Shown piece after piece: positions 1 through 7,019 of a stretch of DNA of 13,007 nt (positions within the stretch are counted from its first letter, which is position 1; each line of letters starts with the position of its first letter). Location of the stretch: NCBI GenBank assembly GCA_020631035.1, contig JAHDIA010000089.1, positions 1-13,007 of the forward strand, read 5' to 3'. The notes beneath the pieces are model-generated. The model was not told the origin of the DNA. It saw nothing but the letters and a program-made list of their open reading frames with translations, and did not search any database. Source of the stretch: Chitinophagales bacterium (lineage in GTDB: Bacteria; Bacteroidota; Bacteroidia; Chitinophagales; UBA2359). Position numbers and translations under genes: made by a program.

Positions 1-2
1 CC

Positions 3-1271
3 AGTCAACATTCCAATACTTATCTATTCAAACAATATTTATTGTCAGATTTTTTGTATCAACGTAAAAGCTATAAACAGTTAGAACAGCTCAGCAATGC
101 CAATAAAATATATCTTTCAAGTTCCGAAAACAAATATAGTGATTATTCTGTATTTGAGCACCTTACCAATGCAACCTTGGCGAATATTTTTCAACTAAAT
201 TCTAAAAAGAAAAAAGATTTCAACCTACAAGCTGTCATAGATAGTTTTGACGACTATGTTATTGTTCAATACCTTCAATATAGTTGCAGAGCTTTGAATC
301 TGGAACAATTGAACGACTACCAACACAACACCCTACAAGCAGATTTGCTGCTTAATCAATTAGATGAGACGCTCAAACTAAAAATGACAAACAATCCCTT
401 TATTGCGACTTATTATGAGCTTTGGAAAACGTTAAGAGCCTTGAAAGGACAACAAGAAGAAACATCAAAAAAGACAATAGAAAAAGGTCCAGAATCAGCT
501 AAACAAAATACAAAAGCAAAACAATATTTTGAACAATTTTTAAAGGTACTCAAACAAAATGAATCAAGTTTTTCGGCCAAACAACTGAATGACTTTTACA
601 CCTTTGCCAGTAACATATGTATTCAACAAAAACGAGCTGGCAAAATTGCTTACAATAAATTATTATTAGATATTTACAAACAAGTTTTAGAAAATGGGGG
701 CATTTTCACCAACAGTGCTCACATCACCTTGAGAAAGTTTTACAACATCATTGTCTGTGCTGGGCAAGAAAAAGCATTTGAATGGGCCAATAAGTTCATT
801 GAGCAATATTTACAATATGTAGAACCCAACTCACAAAAAAGCATTGAGGTATTTTGCAAAGCCTATATAGAATTTCAGCAAACCCATTATGACAAAGCCA
901 TTGCCAATCTGAGATTTGAGGTAGAAGCCAAAGTATTTTTTAGCAAAGATGCCCTCCTCAATATTAGTGCCAGAGGCTTACTTATCAAAGCAATGTACGA
1001 ATCTCAAAACGAAGAACTCAAAGCTTATTTAGAAACCTATATAGATAGCTATGAAAAATACGTTCGCAATCAAAAAAACTTTACCACTAACCAACAAAAA
1101 GCTTATACCAACTTTGCCAAAATAAGCCGACGTTTGTATCGTCTTCCTCCCTACCCCCACCTCAAAGTTCTAAAACCTATTGAGGATAAAATCAAAAGGT
1201 TAGAACGCTTAAACAATAAAGAGTGGATTTTGGAGAAAATTGATGAATTCAAAAAACGTATTGGTGCATAA
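3..1271 (+). CDS. Unrecognised helix-rich protein, 5'-truncated by the window edge
   Basis: The reading frame is open from the first complete codon at position 3 to a TAA at 1269-1271, giving at least 422 residues. A TTG at 42 could be read as a start, but nothing favours it, so the true start most likely lies outside the window. The visible protein has no signal peptide or membrane segment. It is rich in Lys, Asn, Gln, Tyr and Phe and reads as successive amphipathic helices, for example the stretches around KQYFEQFLKVLKQ, YNKLLLDIYKQVLE and EWANKFIEQYLQYV. This resembles TPR-like or other alpha-solenoid scaffolds, but I see no clear TPR consensus. The C-terminus is basic (DKIKRLERLNNKEW onward). 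No catalytic motif was recognised. It is separated by 400 bp from the next gene and is probably transcribed independently. That it is coding is near certain from the long open frame; its function is unknown. Confidence 0.85.
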   Translation, partial: SQHSNTYLFKQYLLSDFLYQRKSYKQLEQLSNANKIYLSSSENKYSDYSVFEHLTNATLANIFQLNSKKKKDFNLQAVIDSFDDYVIVQYLQYSCRALNLEQLNDYQHNTLQADLLLNQLDETLKLKMTNNPFIATYYELWKTLRALKGQQEETSKKTIEKGPESAKQNTKAKQYFEQFLKVLKQNESSFSAKQLNDFYTFASNICIQQKRAGKIAYNKLLLDIYKQVLENGGIFTNSAHITLRKFYNIIVCAGQEKAFEWANKFIEQYLQYVEPNSQKSIEVFCKAYIEFQQTHYDKAIANLRFEVEAKVFFSKDALLNISARGLLIKAMYESQNEELKAYLETYIDSYEKYVRNQKNFTTNQQKAYTNFAKISRRLYRLPPYPHLKVLKPIEDKIKRLERLNNKEWILEKIDEFKKRIGA

Positions 1272-1671
1272 ATATACCTCACAAAATACGCTATTCACAG
1301 CTAATGACATAAACCTAAAAGTCTTGGCGCAATATTTGGAAGGCAAACATATATTTGAAATACAAGTTTAAATAAACTCTGCAAAACAAAGTTATTTGCA
1401 AAAAACATTATTGAAAAAGAATATATTAGGTAGTTATTGGTAGGTTTCCCCCGCTCTATCCCCTATCCCATATTGGGAATATTTTGTATATATGAAACCT
1501 TTCACCCATTCACTAGAAAACACATATGAAAAAAACACCAGCTATAAGGCACTCATTACAAAATGTTCCAAATTTATTATTGTACATTCCATTTCCAATC
1601 TAATAATTGGTATCTCATTTGCACCTCTTAAAACATCAATTACCTTTATATCACCAATTACTAATTATATT
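1272..1671. other. Gene-poor 400-bp intergenic region
   Basis: No convincing gene lies here. A frame open from 1492 runs into the downstream peptide gene, but its first 60 codons have no counterpart in the paralogue at 2023-2289 and appear to be untranslated leader (see the promoter at 1618-1648). Other contents are an isolated TATATTTG box (1350-1357, with a TTG 23 bp upstream at 1324-1326) and a C-rich stretch from 1443 ending in the small hairpin TCCCA-TAT-TGGGA (1466-1478). The start of that stretch (GGTTTC, then CCCCGCT) resembles the segment at 4961-4978. No terminator for the left gene was recognised. Confidence 0.5.
1618..1648 (+). promoter_or_regulatory. Near-consensus Bacteroidota-type promoter for the first double-glycine peptide gene
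   Basis: TTTG at 1618-1621 is followed after 19 bp by TACCTTTA at 1641-1648. The second box matches seven of the eight positions of TAnnTTTG, with A in place of the final G. The box ends 24 nt before the ATG at 1672, close to the geometry of the helicase promoter in this window. This supports initiation at 1672 rather than at the upstream in-frame ATG at 1492. Assignment rests on pattern alone. Confidence 0.5.
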
Positions 1672-1959
1672 ATGAATTTGTTTAAAGAATACGCACTAGA
1701 TAAAACAACTGCCCAGACAGTTAATGGAGGTAGGCGACGCTATGGTCATCGTTCTAGCGCACGTCTTGAACGCATTGAACAAAGAAGAGAATTGAGAGAC
1801 GAGTTCATTATACCCGTTGTCGAACTCCTCAAACCACTGGTTGAAGAAACAGCTTACATTCCTACAATAACAGAACTCAATATAGACTTTGATGATAATA
1901 CTGAAAAAGTATACAATCGCTTGGTTCGTCGTTTAGAAAGACATTTAGCCTCCCTATAA
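1672..1959 (+). CDS. Double-glycine leader peptide A (putative secreted or bacteriocin-like precursor)
   Basis: The product is 95 residues. Residues 1-20 (MNLFKEYALDKTTAQTVNGG) look like a double-glycine leader of the kind cleaved after Gly-Gly by C39 peptidase-containing ABC transporters. After the putative cleavage site comes a strongly basic stretch (residues 21-42, RRRYGHRSSARLERIEQRRE and on), then an acidic/hydrophobic domain with PVVELLKP (48-55), ETAYIPT (59-65) and a C-terminal helix ending HLASL. The paralogue 63 bp downstream shares Gly-Gly at the same positions (19-20, ungapped from the Met) and about 24 identities in the C-terminal part. The frame is open upstream to an ATG at 1492, but the paralogue alignment and a promoter at 1618-1648 favour 1672. 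No transporter, modification enzyme or immunity gene is visible, so export and antimicrobial activity are inference. A small intracellular family with a chance Gly-Gly is the alternative. Confidence 0.65.
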   Translation: MNLFKEYALDKTTAQTVNGGRRRYGHRSSARLERIEQRRELRDEFIIPVVELLKPLVEETAYIPTITELNIDFDDNTEKVYNRLVRRLERHLASL

Positions 1960-2022
1960 GCATAAATTATATTATCCTCTCTCTAACTTGACACCATACT
2001 TCTTCTAAAAATCAGCAACAAA

Positions 2023-2289
2023 ATGTATTCATATAACATTTACAAAATCAATTCAACAATTACCCAATCTATTATTGGAGGTAAGAAACCTAGCTGGGCT
2101 GGAGTTGGAAAAAAAACATACATCACAGAAGAAATAGTATTGCCATTGACTGAAGCCCTCAAACCAGCTATTGAGTTTACCAATTATATTCCCACTTTTG
2201 AGGAAGTAAGACTAGATAAAAACTTAAAAAAATTCTATTTTGATTTAGTAGATATATTAGAGGAACACCTTTCATCTTTGGAAGAGTAA
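2023..2289 (+). CDS. Double-glycine leader peptide B, paralogue of peptide A
   Basis: The product is 88 residues. The leader MYSYNIYKINSTITQSIIGG has Gly-Gly at residues 19-20, exactly as in peptide A, with Tyr7, Thr12 and Gln15 also shared. The segment after Gly-Gly (KKPSWAGVGKKTYIT) is shorter than in A, less charged and Gly/Trp-containing. The conserved domain follows: EEIVLPLTEALKPAIEFTNYIPT (broken by a few substitutions relative to A) at about 36-58, and a final helix ending EEHLSSLEE. The pattern P-x2-E-x-LKP-x2-E-x-T-x-YIPT-x2-E is common to both proteins. I see no good promoter in the 63-bp gap after A (only a weak TAACTTGA at 1984-1991), so the two are probably co-transcribed. The divergent middle beside a conserved leader and C-terminus is compatible with diversified secreted effectors, but that is inference. 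Confidence 0.7.
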   Translation: MYSYNIYKINSTITQSIIGGKKPSWAGVGKKTYITEEIVLPLTEALKPAIEFTNYIPTFEEVRLDKNLKKFYFDLVDILEEHLSSLEE

Positions 2290-2608
2290 TTTTCCAAAAA
2301 CCATCATCCCCATCACTGATTTAACTCTAAACTAAAAACATTCAGTAAATCATTCATCTATCTTAATTGACTAACACTACGCAATTTGCATTTATTGCTA
2401 CCGTGTGCAACCTTTCAATTCGTTGAGTTATCAATCGTTTGAATTTACCTTTCAAATTTTGACATCTCATATGAATCCCCCTCCCTTTTTTATCAAAGAT
2501 ATGGAGGATTCTAAAGACTTTAACTATTTAGAAACAATTAAAATAATGTAGCTAACTAGACCATTCACTTTTGTTAGATATACTATCTCGTCTAGCAGCC
2601 TTTCAGTG

Positions 2609-2696
2609 TAATTAGATAGTACTGTTTTCCTATTATCCCCCTCCTTTTTTTATTTAAAAATATTTCGGAATTAATTAGGAGTACTGTTCCCCCTCC
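2609..2696. repeat. Degenerate direct repeat, two copies 63 bp apart
   Basis: TAATTAGATAGTACTGTT (2609-2626) recurs as TAATTAGGAGTACTGTT (2672-2688). Each copy is followed by CCCCCTCC, after 10 bp in the first case (2637-2644) and directly in the second (2689-2696). This could be a decayed tandem duplication or a pair of binding sites. Nothing links it to a known family. Confidence 0.45.
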
Positions 2697-2809
2697 ACAA
2701 CTCCCCTTCAACCTAAATTGAGTAGTAATTTCATTTTAAGCCAATAGTTTTCACTAAGCACCAACACTATTATATTCACTAACACCCTAACTATTCATGA
2801 GCTCTATAC

Positions 2810-2839
2810 AAAAAAGGGAACCCCTTCGTCCTTTTTTTT
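2810..2839. terminator. Bidirectional intrinsic terminator candidate
   Basis: AAAAAAGG (2810-2817) pairs with CCTTTTTT (2830-2837) around a 12-nt loop, and a competing inner pairing AAGGG/CCCTT also exists. The flanking A- and T-runs supply a U-tract in either direction. It lies about 60 bp beyond the stop of acs on the minus strand and could also end plus-strand transcription from the peptide genes. The G/C part of the stem is short, so strength is uncertain. Confidence 0.5.
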
Positions 2840-2897
2840 CACTATTCCTAAATCGAACACGTAGTTACCGTTTGTTTTATTAATTATCTAGTATTAA

Positions 2898-4793
2898 TCA
2901 TCCCCTCCCCTTTTTGATCTCCTCTACAATTTCAGGATTCAACAAAGTAGAAACATCTCCCAATTTATCCATATCCTTGGCAGCAATTTTCCTCAAAATG
3001 CGGCGCATAATCTTTCCTGAACGGGTTTTGGGCAACCCACTAACCACTTGAATTTGATCTGGTTTGGCAATGGGTCCAATTTCTGTATTGACCACTGCAC
3101 GAATTGCCTTTTCTAAGTCTGTATTATTCTTTGCTTCTTCACCAACTATGACATAAGCATAAATACCCTGTCCTTTGATGTCATGTGGGTATCCTACCAC
3201 TGCTGACTCAATGACTTGTGGGTGTTGATTGATGGCGTTTTCTATTTCTGCTGTTCCCAAACGATGTCCCGAAACATTGATAACATCGTCTACTCGTCCA
3301 ATAATGCGGTAACGCCCGTCGGCATCTCGTCTGGCTCCATCTCCTGTAAAATATTTGTCTTTAAAAGGAGAGAAATAAGTATGACAACATCGTTGATGAT
3401 CTCCATAAGTTGTTCGCAACATAGACGGCCAAGGAAATTTAATGCACAACAAACCTTCTTTCTCATTTTCTAAAATTTCCTTGCCCTCTGCATCTACCAA
3501 AATGGGCTGCACTCCTGGCATTGGATAAGAGGCATAAGTCGGTTTGGTATCAGTAATGCCAGGCAAAGGAGTAATCAAAACACCTCCTGTTTCGGTTTGC
3601 CACCAAGTATCTACAATTGGGGCTTTTCCTTTCCCTATTTTTTCTTCATACCATTTCCAAGCTTCTTCATTAATAGGTTCGCCAACCGTTCCCAGCACTT
3701 TAATCGAACTCAAATCATATTGTTCAGGCCAATTATCGCCCTTTGCCATTAAAGCTCTAATTGCAGTAGGAGCTGTATAAAATTGATTGACTTTGTGTTT
3801 CTCACAAATAGCCCAAAATCGACCTGCATCAGGATAGGTCGGTACTCCTTCAAACATCACCGTCGTTGCACCTGCCAAAAGCGGTCCATAAACAATGTAA
3901 GAATGTCCTGTAATCCAGCCAATATCTGCCGTACACCAATAGACATCTTCTTCTTGGTATTGAAATACATTTTTAAATGAAAAACAAGTGTACACCATAT
4001 AGCCCCCGCAAGTATGTACAACCCCTTTGGGTTTTCCTGTTGAACCCGAAGTATACAAAATAAAAAGCATATCCTCTGAGTCCATTTCTGTTGCTTCACA
4101 TTCAGTTGACTGTCCTTGCATTGCTTCGTGCCACCACACATCCAACGCATTCATATCAATAGAGTCTCCTGTATTTTTATGTACCAAAACTGTTTTGACA
4201 CTATCACACCCCATTGTCAAAGCATCGTCTACTACTTGCTTAACGGGAATATTTTTTGCTCCCCTACGATTATAATCTGAACAGATAAGCATTTTTGCTT
4301 TTGCATCCTTGATTCGGTCGGCCAATGCCTGAGCCGAGAAACCAGCAAATACTACCGAGTGAATCGCTCCAATTCTGGCACAAGCCAAAACAGCAATCGC
4401 CAACTCTGGCACCATTGGCATATAAAAGCACACTCGATCGCCCTTCTCTATTCCGTTTGCTTTGAGTGCATTCGCACATTGACAAACAGCGGCATGTAGT
4501 TCTCTATAAGTATATTTTTGAGTTGTTCCTGTAATCTCATTAGACTCCCAAATCAAAGCAGTTTTACCACCTCTTTCTTCAAGATGTCTATCCAAACAAT
4601 TTTCGGTAATATTGAGTTTCCCTCCTACAAACCATTTTACATTGGGCGTTTTAAATTCCCAGTCTAAGACCTTATCCCATTTTTTTCTCCAGACAAATGT
4701 ATCAGCTTGTTCTGCCCAGAATGCTTCGGGTTTCTCTACACTTTTTTGATAAATCGTTTTGTATGCTTCAAGAGATTTTATTTGCAAAGTCAT
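2898..4793 (-). CDS. acs: Acetyl-CoA synthetase (AMP-forming acetate--CoA ligase)
   Basis: The enzyme activates acetate with ATP to acetyl-AMP and transfers the acetyl group to CoA, feeding central metabolism in the cytoplasm. It is a full-length ANL-superfamily member of 631 residues, the usual Acs size. In this numbering the nucleotide-binding loop YTSGSTGKPKG is at 247-257. The motif DTWWQTETGG (about 395-404) includes the Trp that restricts the pocket to acetate. YFTGDGARRDADG is at about 481-493, and the hinge and core motif GRVDDVINVSGHRLGTAEIE at 499-518. The C-terminal PKTRSGKIMRR (588-598) carries the catalytic Lys594, which in Acs enzymes is also the site of inhibitory acetylation. 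The frame stays open to 4850, but the extra 19 residues are unlike Acs N-termini, so MTLQIKSLEAY at 4793 was chosen. There is no Shine-Dalgarno, and no good minus-strand promoter was recognised. The gene stands alone; flanking genes are convergent or divergent. Confidence 0.96.
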   Translation of the reverse strand: MTLQIKSLEAYKTIYQKSVEKPEAFWAEQADTFVWRKKWDKVLDWEFKTPNVKWFVGGKLNITENCLDRHLEERGGKTALIWESNEITGTTQKYTYRELHAAVCQCANALKANGIEKGDRVCFYMPMVPELAIAVLACARIGAIHSVVFAGFSAQALADRIKDAKAKMLICSDYNRRGAKNIPVKQVVDDALTMGCDSVKTVLVHKNTGDSIDMNALDVWWHEAMQGQSTECEATEMDSEDMLFILYTSGSTGKPKGVVHTCGGYMVYTCFSFKNVFQYQEEDVYWCTADIGWITGHSYIVYGPLLAGATTVMFEGVPTYPDAGRFWAICEKHKVNQFYTAPTAIRALMAKGDNWPEQYDLSSIKVLGTVGEPINEEAWKWYEEKIGKGKAPIVDTWWQTETGGVLITPLPGITDTKPTYASYPMPGVQPILVDAEGKEILENEKEGLLCIKFPWPSMLRTTYGDHQRCCHTYFSPFKDKYFTGDGARRDADGRYRIIGRVDDVINVSGHRLGTAEIENAINQHPQVIESAVVGYPHDIKGQGIYAYVIVGEEAKNNTDLEKAIRAVVNTEIGPIAKPDQIQVVSGLPKTRSGKIMRRILRKIAAKDMDKLGDVSTLLNPEIVEEIKKGRG

Positions 4794-4960
4794 AATTATT
4801 GTGTCTAATGAATAATAAAAATTCAAATTACGAAATTTTATACAACTCACCTATTTTAGTAATGTTAAAATGAGACGCTATCTAGGCTGACATAGCTACT
4901 TAAAAAACATTTCTTTTAAATTTTATTTTTTGGGACGGAATGTTGCTTTTTCCAAACGAT

Positions 4961-5098
4961 GGTTTCTCCCCGCTATCCACTGCTAGTCCCCTTGCTTGGT
5001 AGACCCAATAGCTATCTAAGAGCTGTTTGGTTTTAAACCAATCAAGGGGAGCTATCCGTTACTATCGGGCGTATTAAGCATATTATGTTCTTCGTCCT
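4961..5098. repeat. Degenerate repeat-like element with a 62-nt imperfect hairpin
   Basis: Within the acs-kinase intergenic region, CCCCTTGCTTGGT (4988-5000) is inversely repeated as ACCAATCAAGGGG (5037-5049), 12 of 13 positions paired. Nested in it is TTGGTTT-T-AAACCAA (5027-5041). GCTATCC occurs on both sides (4972-4978 and 5051-5057). Downstream come TATCGGGCG (5063-5071), TTAAGC (5074-5079) and CTTCGTCCT (5090-5098); the same three words occur in the same order in the repeat-like segment before the Rpn gene (12340-12393). This looks like a decayed dispersed element. A structured leader or regulatory site is the alternative. Confidence 0.45.
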
Positions 5099-5103
5099 TA
5101 CTC

Positions 5104-5135
5104 TTTGGTTTTTTATTGAAAATTGTTTATATTTG
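5104..5135 (+). promoter_or_regulatory. Consensus Bacteroidota-type promoter upstream of the histidine kinase
   Basis: TTTG (5104-5107), a 20-bp spacer and TATATTTG (5128-5135) match the TTTG / TAnnTTTG pattern exactly. Transcription from here would give a leader of about 200 nt before the kinase ATG at 5341. A second TATATTTG at 5250-5257 is closer to the gene but lacks an upstream TTG at suitable spacing. Confidence 0.55.
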
Positions 5136-5340
5136 TTCGAGAAAGCAAAAGGAATATAAGTAGAAAAAGCTAACAACAATTAAAACAACAGATACTACTA
5201 ACCTCCTCTTTTGAAAAACAAAACCGTTCGTTCTTGTACTGAGTCTCTCTATATTTGATTGACTTAAAAAAATTATCAGTAACAACTATACCCCTTATTG
5301 TTATTGATATAAATCAGCTACAAACAATAGTATACTAATT

Positions 5341-6903
5341 ATGCAGAAAGCCTTAAAATCAGTAGACGCCTTTAGGCAAGCGGCTGCTATTTTTGACAAC
5401 AAATCACTACGGTTTCTCGACTTCAACGACAAACTATTACAATTATTTGGCTATGAGTCCAAAGAGGAAATGCTTGCCCTTGATACAGCTTCCTATCTTT
5501 ATAATCAACAATTTAAAGGATTAACTTCTAGACAGTTAATTACTCAGGCACTCAAACATTTTGAAGACAATGAGGTATTTGTGAGCACCATTATTGGTCT
5601 TAAAAAAGATGGGAATACCATGGTTTTAGAACTTTGTATTTTGCGTAATTATTTTGATGATGAAAATATCACTAGTTGCTTTTTCAAGGAGACTGAAGAT
5701 CCACAACTTTCTGAAAAAATGCTCCTAGAGAAAAACACCATTTACCAAACACTCATCAAAGGTTCTTTTGATTTTATAGACATTGTCGAATTCAAGGTTT
5801 TAAATAGAGAACAGTTTTTGTACGATGCCAAATTAATCAGTCGGAGCAATAGTATGAAAAAAGTACTAGGCATCGAAAATGAAATCATCCTTTCCCGTAA
5901 TGAAATCATACACTTTACCCCTCAATCATATATTAAGACCAATTTAAATCGTCTCCCTAAGTTGGTTAAACAATTGCGCAACAATGGTTACGCTCAATTT
6001 GATTGGGAAGTAAAAACAAAGGAACAAGAAACGATTATGCTCAATATTGTTGCTTATTATTTCAATATACAAGACAAAAATTACTTAGTCCGCATTATGC
6101 GCAACATTACTTCCTCCATCAGCTATCAAGCATTAATTGAAGAACAAAACAACAAATTGTTAGAAAAAAACAAGCAATTAGAAGAATACATAGAAAGCAA
6201 TATTCAACTTGAAAACTTTGCTTACATCGCTTCGCATGATATCAAGGCTCCATTGCGTACATTAAGAGGTTTTACCAACATTCTCCATGAAAAGCTGCGC
6301 AACAGATTAAACAGCGAAGAAAAAACCTTATTCAACTTTATCGTCGAAAGTAGTCGGGACATCAACCAGTTGGTGACTGACTTACTTGAGTTCTCCCAAA
6401 TATCCAATAACCCACTCAAGATTATGGAGATAGATACCGTAAAATTACTAAATGGTGTCATAGCCAATCTCAGTGCTTCGATACAAGAGCGCAAAGCAGA
6501 AATTGTTTTACAGGAACTTCCCGCCCAATTCAAAGGTGATCGAATCAAAATTGTACGGGTTTTTCAAAATCTGCTTCAAAATGCTATCAAATTTTCCAAA
6601 GAATACCAACACCCCGTCATTCACATATCAGGTAAAGAATTGGCTGATAAATGGATCTTTAGTGTCAAAGACAACGGTATTGGGATAGCTGAGGAAGCCA
6701 AAGAGTCTATATTTTTGATGTTTAGAAAACTCAACGGCAAAAACTTTACAGGTTCAGGAATTGGTTTGGCCATTTGCAAAAAAATTGTGGAACAACACAA
6801 AGGCAATATACAGGTTCATTCGAGCTTTGGCGTTGGTACTGAGTTTATATTCAGCATTGCTAAAGATACAATGCTTTCTTATAAAGAACCAAGCTCTGCG
6901 TGA
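5341..6903 (+). CDS. Soluble PAS-domain sensor histidine kinase
   Basis: This 520-residue protein autophosphorylates on a His in response to a cue sensed by its N-terminal region. Residues about 10-117 look like a PAS domain (NDKLLQLFGYESKEEM, then KKDGNTMVLEL). Residues about 135-258 look like a second, more diverged PAS-like domain. A coiled coil at about 262-292 leads into the H-box IASHDIKAPLRTLRGF with the phospho-acceptor His299. The catalytic domain has the N-box NLLQNAIKFSK (Asn414), G1 DNGIGI (444-449), F-box FLMFRKL (458-464) and G2 GSGIGLAICK (471-480), so it should be active. There is no signal peptide or membrane helix, so sensing is cytoplasmic. No receiver domain and no adjacent response regulator are present. 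The AraC-type regulator 116 bp downstream may share its transcript. The TGA stop sits at the very edge of a GC-rich repeat element, so the C-terminal tail may be shaped by it. The ligand is unknown. Confidence 0.92.
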   Translation: MQKALKSVDAFRQAAAIFDNKSLRFLDFNDKLLQLFGYESKEEMLALDTASYLYNQQFKGLTSRQLITQALKHFEDNEVFVSTIIGLKKDGNTMVLELCILRNYFDDENITSCFFKETEDPQLSEKMLLEKNTIYQTLIKGSFDFIDIVEFKVLNREQFLYDAKLISRSNSMKKVLGIENEIILSRNEIIHFTPQSYIKTNLNRLPKLVKQLRNNGYAQFDWEVKTKEQETIMLNIVAYYFNIQDKNYLVRIMRNITSSISYQALIEEQNNKLLEKNKQLEEYIESNIQLENFAYIASHDIKAPLRTLRGFTNILHEKLRNRLNSEEKTLFNFIVESSRDINQLVTDLLEFSQISNNPLKIMEIDTVKLLNGVIANLSASIQERKAEIVLQELPAQFKGDRIKIVRVFQNLLQNAIKFSKEYQHPVIHISGKELADKWIFSVKDNGIGIAEEAKESIFLMFRKLNGKNFTGSGIGLAICKKIVEQHKGNIQVHSSFGVGTEFIFSIAKDTMLSYKEPSSA

Positions 6904-6992
6904 GGCATACGGAATGGTGCGACTGCAAGGAGCAGCCCGCAGGGCCGAGCGAATAGCGAGCCTGGAGTACGCCGACCCGCAGGGGCACGCCC
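6904..6992. repeat. 89-bp GC-rich intergenic repeat-like element
   Basis: The segment begins directly after the kinase stop codon and has 62 G/C of 89 bases (about 70%), in strong contrast to the AT-rich flanks. It contains CCCGCAGGG twice, exactly 40 bp apart (6936-6944 and 6976-6984); the first is embedded in the hairpin GCCC-GCA-GGGC. AGCGA also recurs around 6948-6960. All three plus-strand frames read through parts of it with unusual Arg/Ala-rich translations, which I do not take as coding. The composition and placement at a gene end suggest a mobile or dispersed palindromic repeat, but only one copy is in the window. Confidence 0.6.
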
Positions 6993-7019
6993 AAAAAACT
7001 ATAGAAAAACAACTTAAAT

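Larger units (their letters stand above)
2290..2897. other. 608-bp gene-free region with C-rich direct repeats
   Basis: No ORF of convincing size or composition is present on either strand. The octamer CCCCCTCC occurs at 2477-2484, 2637-2644 and 2689-2696, and a related C-rich run ends the acs gene near 2901. The first two copies are each followed by a T-run and an AT-rich tail. A longer direct repeat occurs at 2609-2626 and 2672-2688 (TAATTAG, then AGTACTGTT). A terminator-like hairpin lies at 2810-2839. No trace of a third leader peptide was found when GGA-GGN codon pairs were checked here. Confidence 0.5.

Noticed and set aside
2471..2551. 26-codon frame starting MNPPPFFIKDMEDSKDF
   Set aside because: Too short, no promoter or paralogue support, and its start coincides with a C-rich repeat box.
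4794..4850. 19-residue N-terminal extension of acetyl-CoA synthetase
   Set aside because: The extension does not resemble Acs N-termini, and the internal ATG at 4793 gives the usual length.
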